From positions 141,923 through 205,922 of the forward strand of contig JAWQFJ010000544.1 of assembly GCA_034096865.1 (NCBI GenBank): DNA of 64,000 bases. The letters are read 5' to 3'. Source of the DNA: Theodoxus fluviatilis (taxonomy: Eukaryota; Mollusca; Gastropoda; Cycloneritida; Neritidae). The translations under genes were made by a program, and so were the position numbers. Below the pieces are notes generated by a model, which saw only the letters and a list, made by a program, of their open reading frames with translations, made no database searches and was not told where the DNA came from. The stretch's first letter is position 1, and the number at the start of each line of letters is the position of its first letter. Positions 45,491-57,300 of the stretch are shown here, in pieces.

Positions 45491-46688
45491 CAGGGCTGCC
45501 TACCCTCCTTTTTCGATTTCAGTATTACCAAGTTCCAATTTCCGTATTTCAGTTCCGATTTCAGTATTAAACCGTGCGACAGTGCAAGAAAACAAAGCAA
45601 CTTTAATCATTAACCAGGGACCAAAAGATAAAACAAAACATACCTGATTTTATGTACACTATATACAATAGTTCTGCAGCTTGTTTACTGTGACAAAGAC
45701 TGGTAGTAGGCACTTTTCAGGCCTTTCAGGTCTTTGACACTGTAGTTTCTGTCAAGGGCTTGTCCAGGCCTGGACTTGGCTACCACCAAGGCCTCCAAGG
45801 TGTCGGATCCCATGCTGCCTCTGAAGTGTGTTTTGTTCTTTCTCACGACTGAGAAAATGCGCTCACAGTGAGCTGATGAGTGAGGGATTGTCATTATGGC
45901 AAGCATAACCATGGGGAGGTGTGGGAAGAGGAGGTCTTCCCCTACACCTACACTCAGTTTGTCCAATGCCGCCATTGGGAGGTTCAGTTCTACTGTCAAG
46001 TCTACCATCATCGCCTCAGCTCGAATTACGTCGATGTCGATTTGGGACACTTTCGAAGGAGGCGGTGTAAAATATTCACTGATAGGTTTTTGCGCTGCTG
46101 CGACCTTCTTCTCCGCATTTTTCTTCACATGCTTTGGGCCTTCAACATGCCTTTCGATATCGTTGGCGCCACCACTGGAGATGCTGAACTGGTTATCACA
46201 AGTCGTACATTTGACAGTGGAGTCAGTGGTGCCGCGGACTATAAATGGATACTTCTCCGAGTACGCTGGAATGTAGACCTGCGACCTCCGCTGTTTCTTC
46301 GATAATTCAGAAACACAATCGCTTGGCTTTCGTTTTGACGCCATTGTTGCACACGAACACTGCACATACCGGCACTCTCCGGAAAAACAGTTCGTGCGTT
46401 GCGCTTGCGCACTGTACGAAAATGACGTCACTCGGCAATTTTCGGAAATATTTTCGCGCGCTGCGCCTGCGCATTACAGAACAAACGCATTCGGCAATCA
46501 TCGGTAGAGCGCTTCGGAAAACGATTCGCGCACAGCCACAGGCCAACGATTTTGGAAATTATATTATTATAGTTTTTATTTTGATATTTCCGGAACGCAA
46601 AATAAACTCCCGTATTTTCCGGAACGCTTGCCGATTTTTTTAAATTTCCGGACAAAATACGGAATTTCCGTACGGGTAGGCAGGCCTG
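45491..46688 (-). mobile_element. hAT-like element B with joined N- and C-terminal ORF
   Basis: It starts CAGGGCTGCCTACCC and ends GGGTAGGCAGGCCTG, inverted with one mismatch. The flanks are TAAAGC on both sides (45485-45490 and 46689-46694), a perfect 6-bp duplication. It carries the 248-codon ORF described next. Its termini share the CAG(A/G)(C/G)CTGCC core with elements A1 and A2. At 1.2 kb it is shorter than an autonomous hAT. Confidence 0.9.
45685..46431 (-). CDS. hAT-like protein: zinc finger joined to dimerisation domain, no catalytic core
   Basis: An uninterrupted 248-codon frame; a likely start is the internal Met of MASKRKPSDCVSELSKKQ. After a basic segment it has a finger with CTTCDNQFSI and DIERHVEGPKHVKK (C-x2-C...H-x4-H). 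Then comes KPISEYFTPP, then directly the hAT C-terminal dimerisation signature, LPMVMLAIMTIPHSSAHCER followed by IFSVVRKNKTHFRGSMGSDT. A normal hAT transposase has several hundred residues with the DDE and RNase-H-like core between these parts. That core is missing, yet the frame is intact. It could be a deletion derivative, a repressor-like product, or chance preservation. Confidence 0.85.
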   Translation of the reverse strand: MTSFSYSAQAQRTNCFSGECRYVQCSCATMASKRKPSDCVSELSKKQRRSQVYIPAYSEKYPFIVRGTTDSTVKCTTCDNQFSISSGGANDIERHVEGPKHVKKNAEKKVAAAQKPISEYFTPPPSKVSQIDIDVIRAEAMMVDLTVELNLPMAALDKLSVGVGEDLLFPHLPMVMLAIMTIPHSSAHCERIFSVVRKNKTHFRGSMGSDTLEALVVAKSRPGQALDRNYSVKDLKGLKSAYYQSLSQ

Positions 46689-46711
46689 TAAAGCATACTT
46701 GCATGGTTTTA

Positions 46712-47224
46712 ACTCACTGGAGTCGTGGCTAAATATTGTGATAGTTCTCCTGGATCGTAAGTTTTTCAAGCATTTTCAAAAATATAATAAAGATACAAAG
46801 GCATAAGATAACAATACAAATTATAAATCAAATGAAAGCTTGTTTTGTACTCTTTACATTCAAAGAATGATCTAAGGGATTAAAAATGCTAATTATGAAT
46901 TACACACCATGGAATTGAGTGTGTACATGCACAAAAATGAAAAAGTAGAAGAAAAAAATCAGTTCACTAGCTGTTATGGGAAGCTTACAACCACCTAGAA
47001 AATGAGAAACTTTAAATGTCAATATCCAAGTAATGCAAAATTTATGTGTATAAACGTTTAGTACAGACAAATACAAGCAGATGGAGGCTAGCAATCAACC
47101 AAATCAAAGTATTTGTTCATAGAATTGGAAGATCAAATGTTTTGCAGTACGCTTTCCCGCCTTTTTGTCAAAATACACACCACATGCACAAAGGTTACGA
47201 TTCCGATCATCAGTCGAAGATATA
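46712..47224 (+). repeat. Interspersed repeat B, copy 2
   Basis: An inverted partner of 41538-42050, about 4.7 kb away, with scattered substitutions and small indels. It starts 18 bp after the target duplication of element B and runs up to the N gap. Confidence 0.85.
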
Positions 47225-47234
47225 NNNNNNNNNN
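47225..47234. other. Assembly gap (N run)
   Basis: Ten N characters. Confidence 1.
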
Positions 47235-47518
47235 GCCCCCAGCCGACACCTTCACCAATCCCATGCCACGCCTTTTCCGGTTTTGATCATATATATTGAG
47301 GCGACCACTTGTGTTAAGAGACTAGTGTTAAGGGACTCGTGTTGAGAGCCGCATAGAGTACGGACTCATTATTGCTACTCAGAAATAAATGGATGTAACG
47401 GGAACTTGACTGACTCCATGTCCCTCTGTGCCTCTGCCGCCCAACACTCGGGAGGCAGGGGAAAAGTTCCCAGCCTGCATAGTAGCCCCAGCAATGTAAA
47501 TGCTGGTCCCGCTACATA

Positions 47519-48735
47519 GACAAGACATGACATGACACGACAAGACATGACACGACACGACACGACATGACACGACACGACACGACACGACAGACACGAC
47601 ATGACATGACAAGACAAGACAAGACATGTCACTACACGACATGACACGACATGACAAGACAAGACAAGACAAGACAAGACAAGACACCACACAGCATGAC
47701 ATGACATGACAATACACGACATGAAACGAGATGACAATACACGAATAACACGACGTGACATGACATGACGTGACACGACAAGACAAGACACGACACAACA
47801 TGACTGACACGACATGACAAGACATGACACCACACGACATGACATGACATGACAAGACACGACATGAAACGAGATGACATGATACGACGTGACATGACAT
47901 GACAAGACAAGACATGACAATACATGACACCACACGACACGACATGACAAGACACGACATGAAACGAGATGACAAGACACGACGTGACATGACATGACGT
48001 GACACGACAAGACATGACACGACACGACAAGACATGACATGACATGACACGACATGAAACGAGATGACATGATACGACGTGACATGACATGACGTGACAC
48101 GACAAGACAAGACAAGACATGACAAGACACGACATGACACGACACAACATGACACGACATGACGTTACACGACAAGACATGACTGACACAACATGACATG
48201 ACACGGCGTGACGTGACAAGACATGGCATGACACAACATGACACGGCATGACATGTTTTGACACAAGACACGACATGACACGACAATACATGACACGACA
48301 TGACACAACAAGACATGACATGACACGACACGACATGAAACGAGATGAGAAGACACGACGTCACATGACATGACGTGACACGACGAGACATGACATGACC
48401 TGACACGACATGAAACGAGATGAGAAGACACGACGTCACATGACATGACGTGACACGACGAGACATGACATGACCTGACACGACATGACATGACACGACG
48501 TGACCTGACACGACAAGACACGACATGACATGACACAACATGACACGACATGACGTTACACGACAAGACATGACTGACACAACATGACATGACACGGCGT
48601 GACGTGACAAGACATGACATGACACGGCATGACATGTTTTGACACAAGACACGACATGACACGACATGACAAGACATGACACGACATGACACAACAAGAC
48701 ATGCCATGACACGACATGACACGACATGTGACGGC
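47519..48735. repeat. Pentanucleotide satellite (TGACA/CGACA/AGACA)
   Basis: About 1.2 kb made almost only of ACATG, ACACG and ACAAG five-mers, with occasional ATGAAACGAG and TGACGTGAC blocks. A longer unit repeats inside: a block starting CGACATGAAACGAGATGAGA at about 48339 recurs at about 48409, and a block with ACACGGCGTGACGTGACAAG occurs at about 48201 and 48592. A short outlier lies at 48946-49005. Cys/His/Val/Ser open frames here are artefacts. Confidence 0.95.
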
Positions 48736-49163
48736 GTGTGTGTCGTGAGTGAGGTACATCGGGAAATGTCCATGTTTTTTGCATTAACGGCGTGTTAGGG
48801 TGTGTAAGCGATGCGTGTGTTTGGCTTTTTGTTTTGTTTCTTTTAGCCTTCATCACTTAGTTTTCCTCGTGCTCGTTTTTTAAATGATGTCACTTGGCGC
48901 AATAAATTACTGTGTACTGTGTGTACTGTGTACTGTGTACTGTACATGACACGACATGACATAACACGACATGACATGGCAAGACATGACAAGACAAAGC
49001 AAGACAAAACCCACTCAAGTGTCAGTGTTAAGATCGCTCGCCTTGGCGAGGCTCCAGCAAGGAAAAGGAAGCTAAATCTTCACACGGCAAATCTCATTCA
49101 GCTAATCAATAATTGCAGTAGCTTCATCGTCCAAATACAAACAATATTTTAACCAAAACGTTG

Positions 49164-49302
49164 TGCCAGTTAGGGTGACAGAAGTGTCCTTGACCTTTCT
49201 GGAAGCCACCACCTGATCCTGGCGTCCCAGAACGGTTCCTGCCATGATGACCTTCCAGCGTAACGTACAGTCATCGCACTCTGCTGGCGTTCTGGCTATA
49301 TG
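49164..49302 (-). other. Possible conserved coding fragment, unplaced
   Basis: The minus strand is open and reads ARTPAECDDCTLRWKVIMAG, then TVLGRQDQVVASRKVKDTSV. It has a CxxC pair and non-repetitive composition. No strong splice acceptor or donor flanks it and I do not recognise it. It might be an exon of the neighbouring gene or a transposon remnant. Confidence 0.3.
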
Positions 49303-49313
49303 GGTGGAGAACA

Positions 49314-50850
49314 TTAGGATTAAATTATGTCAGTCGATCATAAGTTGCCTGCCTTAAAACTGTTATGTTCGCAAAAAGAAAGGCACATTTCGGAAGTTTG
49401 TTGGTTGATTATTGAAAAGAAATAAGTTCAAATAAATCACTTTTACGACAAGAAAAAAAAGGTCCTTCAATCATTTGGAAAGTTCTTTTAGCTACTGCAT
49501 CTACACATTCAAATACAACGTGGTTGTCGACATTTTGAAAAATCACTCGTACATGTTTCTTCTTTTTCTTGTTTGGTATACTAAAGTATGAATCATTCAC
49601 GGGTCAATATTTTTTTTTCCCAGTCCAGATCTGTTGAGGGGTTTGACTTGTTTTTTCTGTGAAGAATTCATGAAGGAAGCAAGCTCGTGTCGACGTTTCA
49701 ACTTTTCCTTTGTATGAAGCAGTGTCCCAAAATTAGACAGACAAATTCATGAGAACTAGGACATAGCTATCAACTCGTCACTGTCATCATAGGCGCAAGT
49801 TATAGTTAGTGGCGCTACAGACGATGAACCTGTGTGACAAAAATCGATCTATCGACTGAACTCTGTATATCCCGTGAAAGCCCTGCTCCCAGAGGACAGA
49901 TCAATAATGGCGGGAAAACGCCTGGCGAGTGTCCTATTTGTAACGGATTGATTTTTGTTGTTAACACTTCAGCAGGTGACTCCCAAAGTGTTCATTATTG
50001 ATGAGTGCAGATCAATTCTCCTCCGGGATGGTAGTCGGGACAAAAATGACGAGAGAAAGGGTTTGTTCATTGGGATTTTCCTTTAATCAGGTAGACCTAC
50101 TCAAGGCAAAGAGTTGAGCGTTGTCTTCACATGTGAAAACAATAAATATAGGTAGGCCTACTTCAGTGTCCCTTCTCTGTCAATACTTTCTGGTCACACT
50201 TTTAAAAAAAGGAATAGCAGTGGAATAGCTGCATGAATCATTGAAAGGTAATACTGAACAGCATATCTTACAAAGTATTCCAGCCACTGTTATAAGTGTT
50301 TTAAATATGGTATAGTGTCTCCAAGTCATACTTCTTTCTCATATTACAAATTACACAGGTTTGGGATGGAGGGATGTGGGTGGATGTTTGGAAATCCAAG
50401 CAGGAAAAATAATTGGTAGTGAAAAGGAAGACGTAAACTTATCAAAAATAGTTTTATTACGAAGTGACATATTTCTTCATTGCAAAAATGATACCCAGTG
50501 CAATTCTTAAAAGATAAGAATGGCTTCCTCCAATGCTGACCTCTTTGCAATTGACAAAGTTATCATGAATCTTAAGTTTCAGTAAGAAGAAGGTGCATTC
50601 CCCTCCCACAAACACACCAAAGAAATAGTCCGAGGGTGGAGATTAAAAACAAGTAAAAGCAAAAATTCACATATGCAACAATCAAAATATTCACATCTAA
50701 CCGCCTTTCACTAAACAGTGGGTATCTATGAAACTTTCCGTCATAGGCATAGAGATTTTTTGTCATTTAAGCAATGTTACTCCTAGATCCATCACATCAG
50801 CCTTTGCAAGCTTTTGATCATGAAAGGTTGGTTAGAATAAGAGCAGGTCA
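49314..50850. other. Non-coding stretch
   Basis: No gene is supported; only short frames without motifs. Confidence 0.5.
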
Positions 50851-52045
50851 AGTCACTATTTCCCTAGTAATGCGCCTCTTACAAAATGCATAGGGAGACG
50901 CAGTGGGTCAATTCTTACCCCCAACCCACTGGGGCACTGTGGTGAAATGAACAAATGCAATGGTTGACCAAGAGCTTCACGCCTAGCTGGCTCTCTTCCA
51001 AAGTCTGTTTATGGGGATCTTGTTCCAGTGGACAACACCATGTCAAGGATCTCTAGCCTTGAGTGACCACGGTTGTATACAAGTGTGGCCTAGTAACAAG
51101 GAGTTGGGCTGTTTGTGTTCCTCAGAGGATTCGATGCACTGGACCAGAGAAACACAAGGAGCTGAAGTAGCCATAATTCACAGACAAAATATTTTCATAA
51201 CCTTGCCTGGCTTTTCTAGGTCTCATTTAGCCTGTGGGGAATTGCACTTCTACACTTCCTGAAACTGTTTACTGTACATGTACCTGTGGAATGCAGCATT
51301 TGAGTTGAAATACTCATTCCTACATATGCTGGTGACTTTAGGACTTTATATGACAAATGTCTTGGCTTCCCAATTCAAATAGGCTACTGTTAAAGCTGCA
51401 TTATCAAAGTCAGCTTTAAATGCAGTTAGCTGAAGTGCTGCAAAGTTGACCAGGTTCTACTCAGCAACATGCATAGAGTGAATGATTTCCTAGGAGGATT
51501 GGATTGATGGTGTTTCACGGCTTATTAGCTTTTGCAGGCTATGCAAGGCCATTAAGCATGAAAATCACTAGAACAGTTGAGAGCAAACGCTAATCATGCC
51601 AGTGTCCCTAGTTATTCGCCTCTTACGAATCACGTAGGGAGACAAGGTGGATCAATTCTTACCCCGAACCCACAGGGGGATCCTAGGAGGAGGAAATTAG
51701 ATTTGTACATGTATCTTACAGCATTCATGCACATGCTTTCTATCAACCTATAACTAGCACACATTGTTTCCTCCTATCTAATCTATCTGCTACCCACGGA
51801 TCAAATCATGTTACCACTGCTATGTCTGTAGAACCTTTTGGTATGACTTTTGAATGAATGGTTGAATGGATGAATGAATGAATGCTTTTGCAGCCCATCA
51901 GCCTTTATAGGCTATGTAAGGTCGTTGATCACGAAATCACTGAAGCTCGTTGGAATCAGCATATGTCACAATTTCCCTATTCGCCTTTCACAAGCCATGA
52001 GGGGAGACGTGGCGAGTCTATTCTTACCCCACCCACAAGAGGATT
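50851..52045 (+). repeat. Three dispersed copies of an interspersed repeat (family C)
   Basis: A shared phrase of the form CCCTAG-TA/TT-GCGCCTCTTAC...GGGAGAC...GG-TCAATTCTTACCCC(...)AACCCAC occurs at about 50868-50932, 51608-51677 and 51972-52040. The second and third copies also share an upstream part, GCTATG(C/T)AAGG(C/T)C(A/G)TT. A fourth, partial copy lies at 54241-54345, directly before the 12-bp satellite. The family is unknown. Confidence 0.7.
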
Positions 52046-52664
52046 TTGACCTTTGAACCCTAGCGTACATGCCAGAGCATTTTAAAAGGAGGCTTGTGAT
52101 TGGTTGATCAGCTGCATAGACCTTCTGCAGTAGAATCTGATGTTCCTGTTGATAGGGATTGGTGCATGTATCTATTTGCAGCAATTTGGATGGAGGCATT
52201 CTGAAACACCTGCCTTTCAAACTCTCTTGATCAAAACATTTTATTGTGCCATTGTGTTTACCTACAAACCTTGAAAAACTAGGCATGCACCATTTCTCAA
52301 GCCTTTCCAAAGCTCTTTTTCCCCTCTCCTACAACCAACTTTCTACTTCCGATGACAGTAAAAATCCAAGTCATTACTTTGGAACTGAATTCAAGTCATT
52401 CACACACATCACAAAAATGTTAGAATCAAAGTATTACTTAATTGCAATTCTTGACAAAGCGTGCACCAACTCTAAATAAAGCCTCTATATACCAGGTTTT
52501 CCCCCTCCAAAAACCAATTTTCAACTTTTGATAACATTATACAATTCTGAGCAATTACTTTGTAGTTGAACTAAAATAAATCAAACAAATCACTAAAAAT
52601 CTTAACTATCTAACCTTACAAAAATTCTCCATCAATAGCTTTGACTCTTTCTGTTAATTCATCT

Positions 52665-52805
52665 GTCTGTCACTGTGTTTGTCTTCATATGCCAGTGAAG
52701 GATACATCAAGTGACCCAGTGAACAGAGGTCAAGTGTAAAGCTGTTTGAGACCCAAACATTGGTGACAAGTCACTATATAAAACCACACCTTTACCTTTA
52801 CTTCT
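52665..52805 (+). repeat. Probable SINE/LINE 3' tail
   Basis: The sequence AAAGCTGTTTGAGACCC...CACTATATAAAACC followed by TTTACCTTTAC resembles the 3' end of RTE-type LINEs and the SINEs they mobilise (...TTTGAGA...CGCTATATAAA plus a short tandem tail). Assignment is by pattern only. Confidence 0.45.
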
Positions 52806-53765
52806 TTGCATTCGTTGTAAAATATCAACATTTGTCACATCAATACCAGAGCAAAGCAAAACTGAAAATCCCCAACCACAAGGCAGGCATGTTGAAAAAG
52901 TTTATTTCCCAAAGCAGTACATTCTTTCATCATTAGAATAAGCTCTTAGAAAGAATACACTAAGATATAAACCTAGCAGACAGAAATTTATGTACAAAAA
53001 CAGGAATTTCTCATGACAAATAACATGGGCTCGAGTAGAAACCGCTCACTGCGTAACAAATTTAATGTTGATGATTATCATGTGCCCCTTTTGGATGAGT
53101 AAGAAAATAGCTTTTTCCTGCCAGTATATTTTGGCTGCCTTTATCTCAACAAACTTGCAATCATGGTTTCTTTGATGAACATGCACATGTTTTGTCATGA
53201 CATTTAAATGTTTGTTTCGCCTATGGAACGTTACCTTTTCATCCAATGCCTGTTGTACAACAGTTTCCTTCTTTCACCTGGAACAACACATCTCTAGTAC
53301 TCCTCATTCAAGCACTGCAGCTGTTCCTATCCTTTCTCTCACAGACATCCCATCCCCACTAGCAAGGGTTTCTTCCCATGCAAGCCAATCTTCCCGCATC
53401 TCTGTAATCCACGAATCGACTAAAATCCACACAACTCAATTCTTCCCCTTGATCTGTAATCCTCATTCAATGGCGTGCAACCAGTCAGAAGATCAATTTG
53501 TCCTGCAGTATTCAATTCATATGAATGTAGACACTTTGAGATGAGGGTGACATGTACAGAAATGAACATGCTTTGAAGGAGGGATTCACTTCATTATTGG
53601 AACTTGCATTTTTCATATTCCCGTCACGGTGTACAAACTAAACATGAAGTACGCCATCTCTCTTTGTCCCTGTGGCCAAAACGCTGAATGCCGAGCAGCG
53701 AGTCATTCCCGCGGCATGAAGAGTTCTGGACAGCAAATCCAAGGTCTGATGGTCTGACAGGGTGG
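52806..53765. other. 3' flank of the 53.8-kb gene, nothing recognised
   Basis: This is downstream of the stop codon at 53766-53768 on the minus strand, so at least its upper part is 3' UTR. No other gene is supported. Confidence 0.45.
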
Positions 53766-53868
53766 TCAGGACGTGATCTCAGCCAGGTAGGACTGGGTGA
53801 GGGATCTCAGTTCCTGCAGACTGTAGTCTTCTGGCATGGGCAGCCCTGCCACCAGCGGTGCCAGCATC
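53766..53868 (-). CDS. Terminal coding exon of an unrecognised gene
   Basis: The acceptor TTCATCACAG is followed by one base of a split codon, then 33 codons and TGA. The peptide is MLAPLVAGLPMPEDYSLQEL followed by RSLTQSYLAEITS. A Pro-Met-Pro turn followed by an amphipathic helix at a C-terminus looks genuine. No upstream exon was found before the satellite at 54.4 kb or beyond it to 64 kb. The satellite probably lies in this gene's intron, or the gene's other exons are outside the window. Confidence 0.6.
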
Positions 53869-54388
53869 CTGTGATGAAGACATACACAGTGCAGACAGCA
53901 GTGCTTCTAATGGCTCACGTGACAGAGAGAAAGTCGGAGAAAAAGAAGTGGGGGCTGGGGTAAGAGGAGAAGGAGCAACACCAAAAAAACTAAAGGAAGG
54001 ATAGATTAGAAGAGAGGAAAACACAAGCAGTGGGAGGAGGAGAAGGAAGGATGGGGGTGGGGGTTTAAAGAGGGAGGAGGAGGAGAAGGAAAAAGATAAC
54101 CCATGGTAATAACATCCCAAGACAGCATACACAGATAGAGAGGAGGTAACAAGAACACAAGAGCAGGATGGATGGGTGGATGTATGGCTGGCTAATATAA
54201 TAGATGGTTGGAAGAAGCATTGTGACCTATTGGCTTCCATTGGCTATGTAATGCCATTACAAATTCAAATTATTGGAGTTGATTGAAATAAAGCAAGACA
54301 TGACTCTATTTCCCTGGTGATTCACCTCTTACAAAAACTTGCATGGAATTGGAAACAGTGTGTCTTTTTGTAGCCACAAACTAAAGGA
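53869..54388. other. Intron start with GA-rich stretch and partial family-C repeat
   Basis: A purine-rich plus-strand stretch spans 53925-54095. It is followed by the partial family-C repeat (54241-54345) leading into the satellite. Confidence 0.5.
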
Positions 54389-57300
54389 GGGCAGGACAGT
54401 GGGCAGGACAGTGGGCAGGACCGGGGCAGGACAGTGTGCAGGACCGGGGGCAGGACAGTGTGCAGGACCGGGGGCAGGACAGTGTGCAGGACTGGGGGCA
54501 GGACAGTGTGCAGGACCGGGGGCGGGACAGTGTGCAGGACAGTGTGCAGGACTGTGTGCAGGACTGGGGGCAGGACAGTGTGCAGGACCGGGGGCAGGAC
54601 AGTGTGCAGGACCGGGGGCAGGACAGTGTGCAGGACTGGGGGCAGGACAGTGTGCAGGACCGGGGGCAGGACAGTGTGCAGGACCGGGGGCAGGACTGGG
54701 GGCAGGACTGGGGGCAGGACAGTGTGCAGGACTGGGGGCAGGACAGTGTGCAGGACTGGGGGCAGGACTGGGGGCAGGACAGTGTGCAGGACTGGGGGCA
54801 GGACAGTGTGCAGGACTGGGGGCAGGACAGTGTGCAGGACTGGGGGCAGGACAGTGTGCAGGACCGGGGGCAGGACTGGGGGCAGGACTGGGGGCAGGAC
54901 AGTGTGCAGGACCGGGGGCAGGACAGTGTACAGGACTGGGGGCAGGACAGTGTGCAGGACTGGGGGCAGGACTGTGGGCAGGACAGTGGGCAGGACTGTG
55001 TGCAGGACCGGGGGCAGGACAGTGTGCAGGACCGGGGGCAGGACTGTGGGCAGGACAGTGGGCAGGACAGTGTGCAGGACTGGGGGCAGGACTGGGGGCA
55101 GGACAGTGTGCAGGACTGGGGGCAGGACTGTGGGCAGGACTGGGGGCAGGACAGTGTGCAGGACAGTGTGCAGGACAGTGTGCAGGACAGTGTGCAGGAC
55201 CGGGGGCGGGACAGTGTGCAGGACAGTGGGCAGGACTGGGGGCAGGACTGGGGGCAGGACAGTGTGCAGGACAGTGGGCAGGACTGTGTGCAGGACCGGG
55301 GGCAGGACAGTGTGCAGGACCGGGGGCAGGACTGTGGGCAGGACAGTGGGCAGGACAGTGTGCAGGACTGGGGGCAGGACTGGGGGCAGGACTGTGGGCA
55401 GGACAGTGTGCAGGACTGGGGGCAGGACTGTGGGCAGGACAGTGGGCAGGACTGGGGGCAGGACAGTGGGCAGGACTGGGGGCAGGACAGTGTGCAGGAC
55501 AGTGTGCAGGACTGTGGGCAGGACAGTGGGCAGGACTGGGGGCAGGACTGGGGGCAGGACAGTGTGCAGGACTGTGGGAAGGACTGTGGGCAGGACAGTG
55601 GGCAGGACAGTGTGCAGGACTGGGGGCAGGACAGTGGGCAGGACTGGGGGCAGGACTGGGGGCAGGACTGGGGGCAGGACAGTGTGCAGGACTGTGGGCA
55701 GGACTGGGGGCAGGACAGTGGGCAGGACTGGGGAGCAGGACTGGGGGCAGGACTGGGGGCAGGACAGTGGGCAGGACAGTGGGCAGGACTGGGGGCAGGA
55801 CTGTGGGCAGGACTGGGGGCAGGACTGTGGGCAGGACAGTGTGCAGGACTGTGGGCAGGACTGTGGGCAGGACAGTGGGCAGGACAGTGTGCAGGACTGG
55901 GGGCAGGACAGTGGGCAGGACTGGGGGCAGGACGGGGCAGGACAGTGTGCAGGACTGTGGGCAGGACTGGGGGCAGGACAGTGTGCAGGACTGGGGGAGG
56001 GACTGGGGGCAGGACAGGGGGCAGGACTGGGGGCAGGACAGTGGGCAGGACAGTGGGCAGGACTGGGGGCAGGACTGTGGGCAGGACTGGGGGCAGGACT
56101 GTGGGCAGGACAGTGTGCAGGACAGTGGGCAGGACTGGGGGCAGGACTGGGGGCAGGACTGTGGGCAGGATTGTGGGCAGGACAGTGGGCAGGACTGTGT
56201 GCAGGACTGGGGGCAGGACTGTGGGCAGGACTGTGGGCAGGACTGTGGGCAGGACTGTGTGCAGGACTGGGGGCAGGACTGTGGGCAGGACTGTGGGCAG
56301 GACTGGGGGCAGGACTGGGGGCAGGACAGTGTGCAGGACAGTGGGCAGGACAGTGTGCAGGACAGTGGGCAGGACAGTGGGAAGGACTGGGGGCAGGACT
56401 GGGTGCAGGACAGTGTGCAGGACAGTGTGCAGGACAGTGTGCAGGACAGTGTGCAGGACTGTGGGCAGGACAGTGTGCAGGACTGGGTGCAGGACAGTGT
56501 GCAGGACAGTGTGCAGGACAGTGGGCAGGACAGTGGGCAGGACTGTGTGCAGGACAGTGTGCAGGACAGTGTGCAGGACAGTGTGCAGGACAGTGGGCAG
56601 GACTGGGGGCAGGACTGGGGGCAGGACTGTGGACAGGACAGTGTGCAGGACAGTGTGCAGGACTGGGGGCAGGACTGTGGACAGGACTGGGGGCAGGACA
56701 GTGTGCAGGACTGGGGGCAGGACTGTGGGCAGGACTGGGGGCAGGACAGTGTGCAGGACAGTGTGCAGGACTGTGGGCAGGACTGGGTGCAGGACTGTGG
56801 GCAGGACTGGGGGCAGGACTGTGGGCAGGACTGGGGGCAGGACTGTGGGCAGGACAGTGTGCAGGACAGTGTGCAGGACTGGGGGCAGGACAGGGGGCAG
56901 GACTGGGGGCAGGACAGTGTGCAGGACTGTGGGCAGGACAGTGTGCAGGACAGTGTGCAGGACTGTGGGCAGGACTGGGGGCAGGACTGTGGGCAGGACT
57001 GGGGGCAGGACTGTGGGCAGGACAGTGTGCAGGACAGTTAGCAGGACTGTGGGCAGGACTGGGGGCAGGACTGGGGGCAGGACTGTGGGCAGGACTGGGG
57101 GCAGGACTGGGGGCAGGACAGTGTGCAGGACTGTGGGCAGGACAGTGTGCAGGACAGTGTGCAGGACTGTGGGCAGGACTGGGGGCAGGACTGGGGGCAG
57201 GACTGGGGGCAGGACTGTGGGCAGGACTGGGGGCAGGACTGTGTGCAGGACAGTGTGCAGGACAGTGTGCAGGACTGTGGGCAGGACAGTGTGCAGGACA

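Noticed and set aside
47375..48856. Cys/His/Val/Ser-rich frames up to 493 codons
   Set aside because: Products of the pentamer satellite; the same five-mers are open in all three frames.
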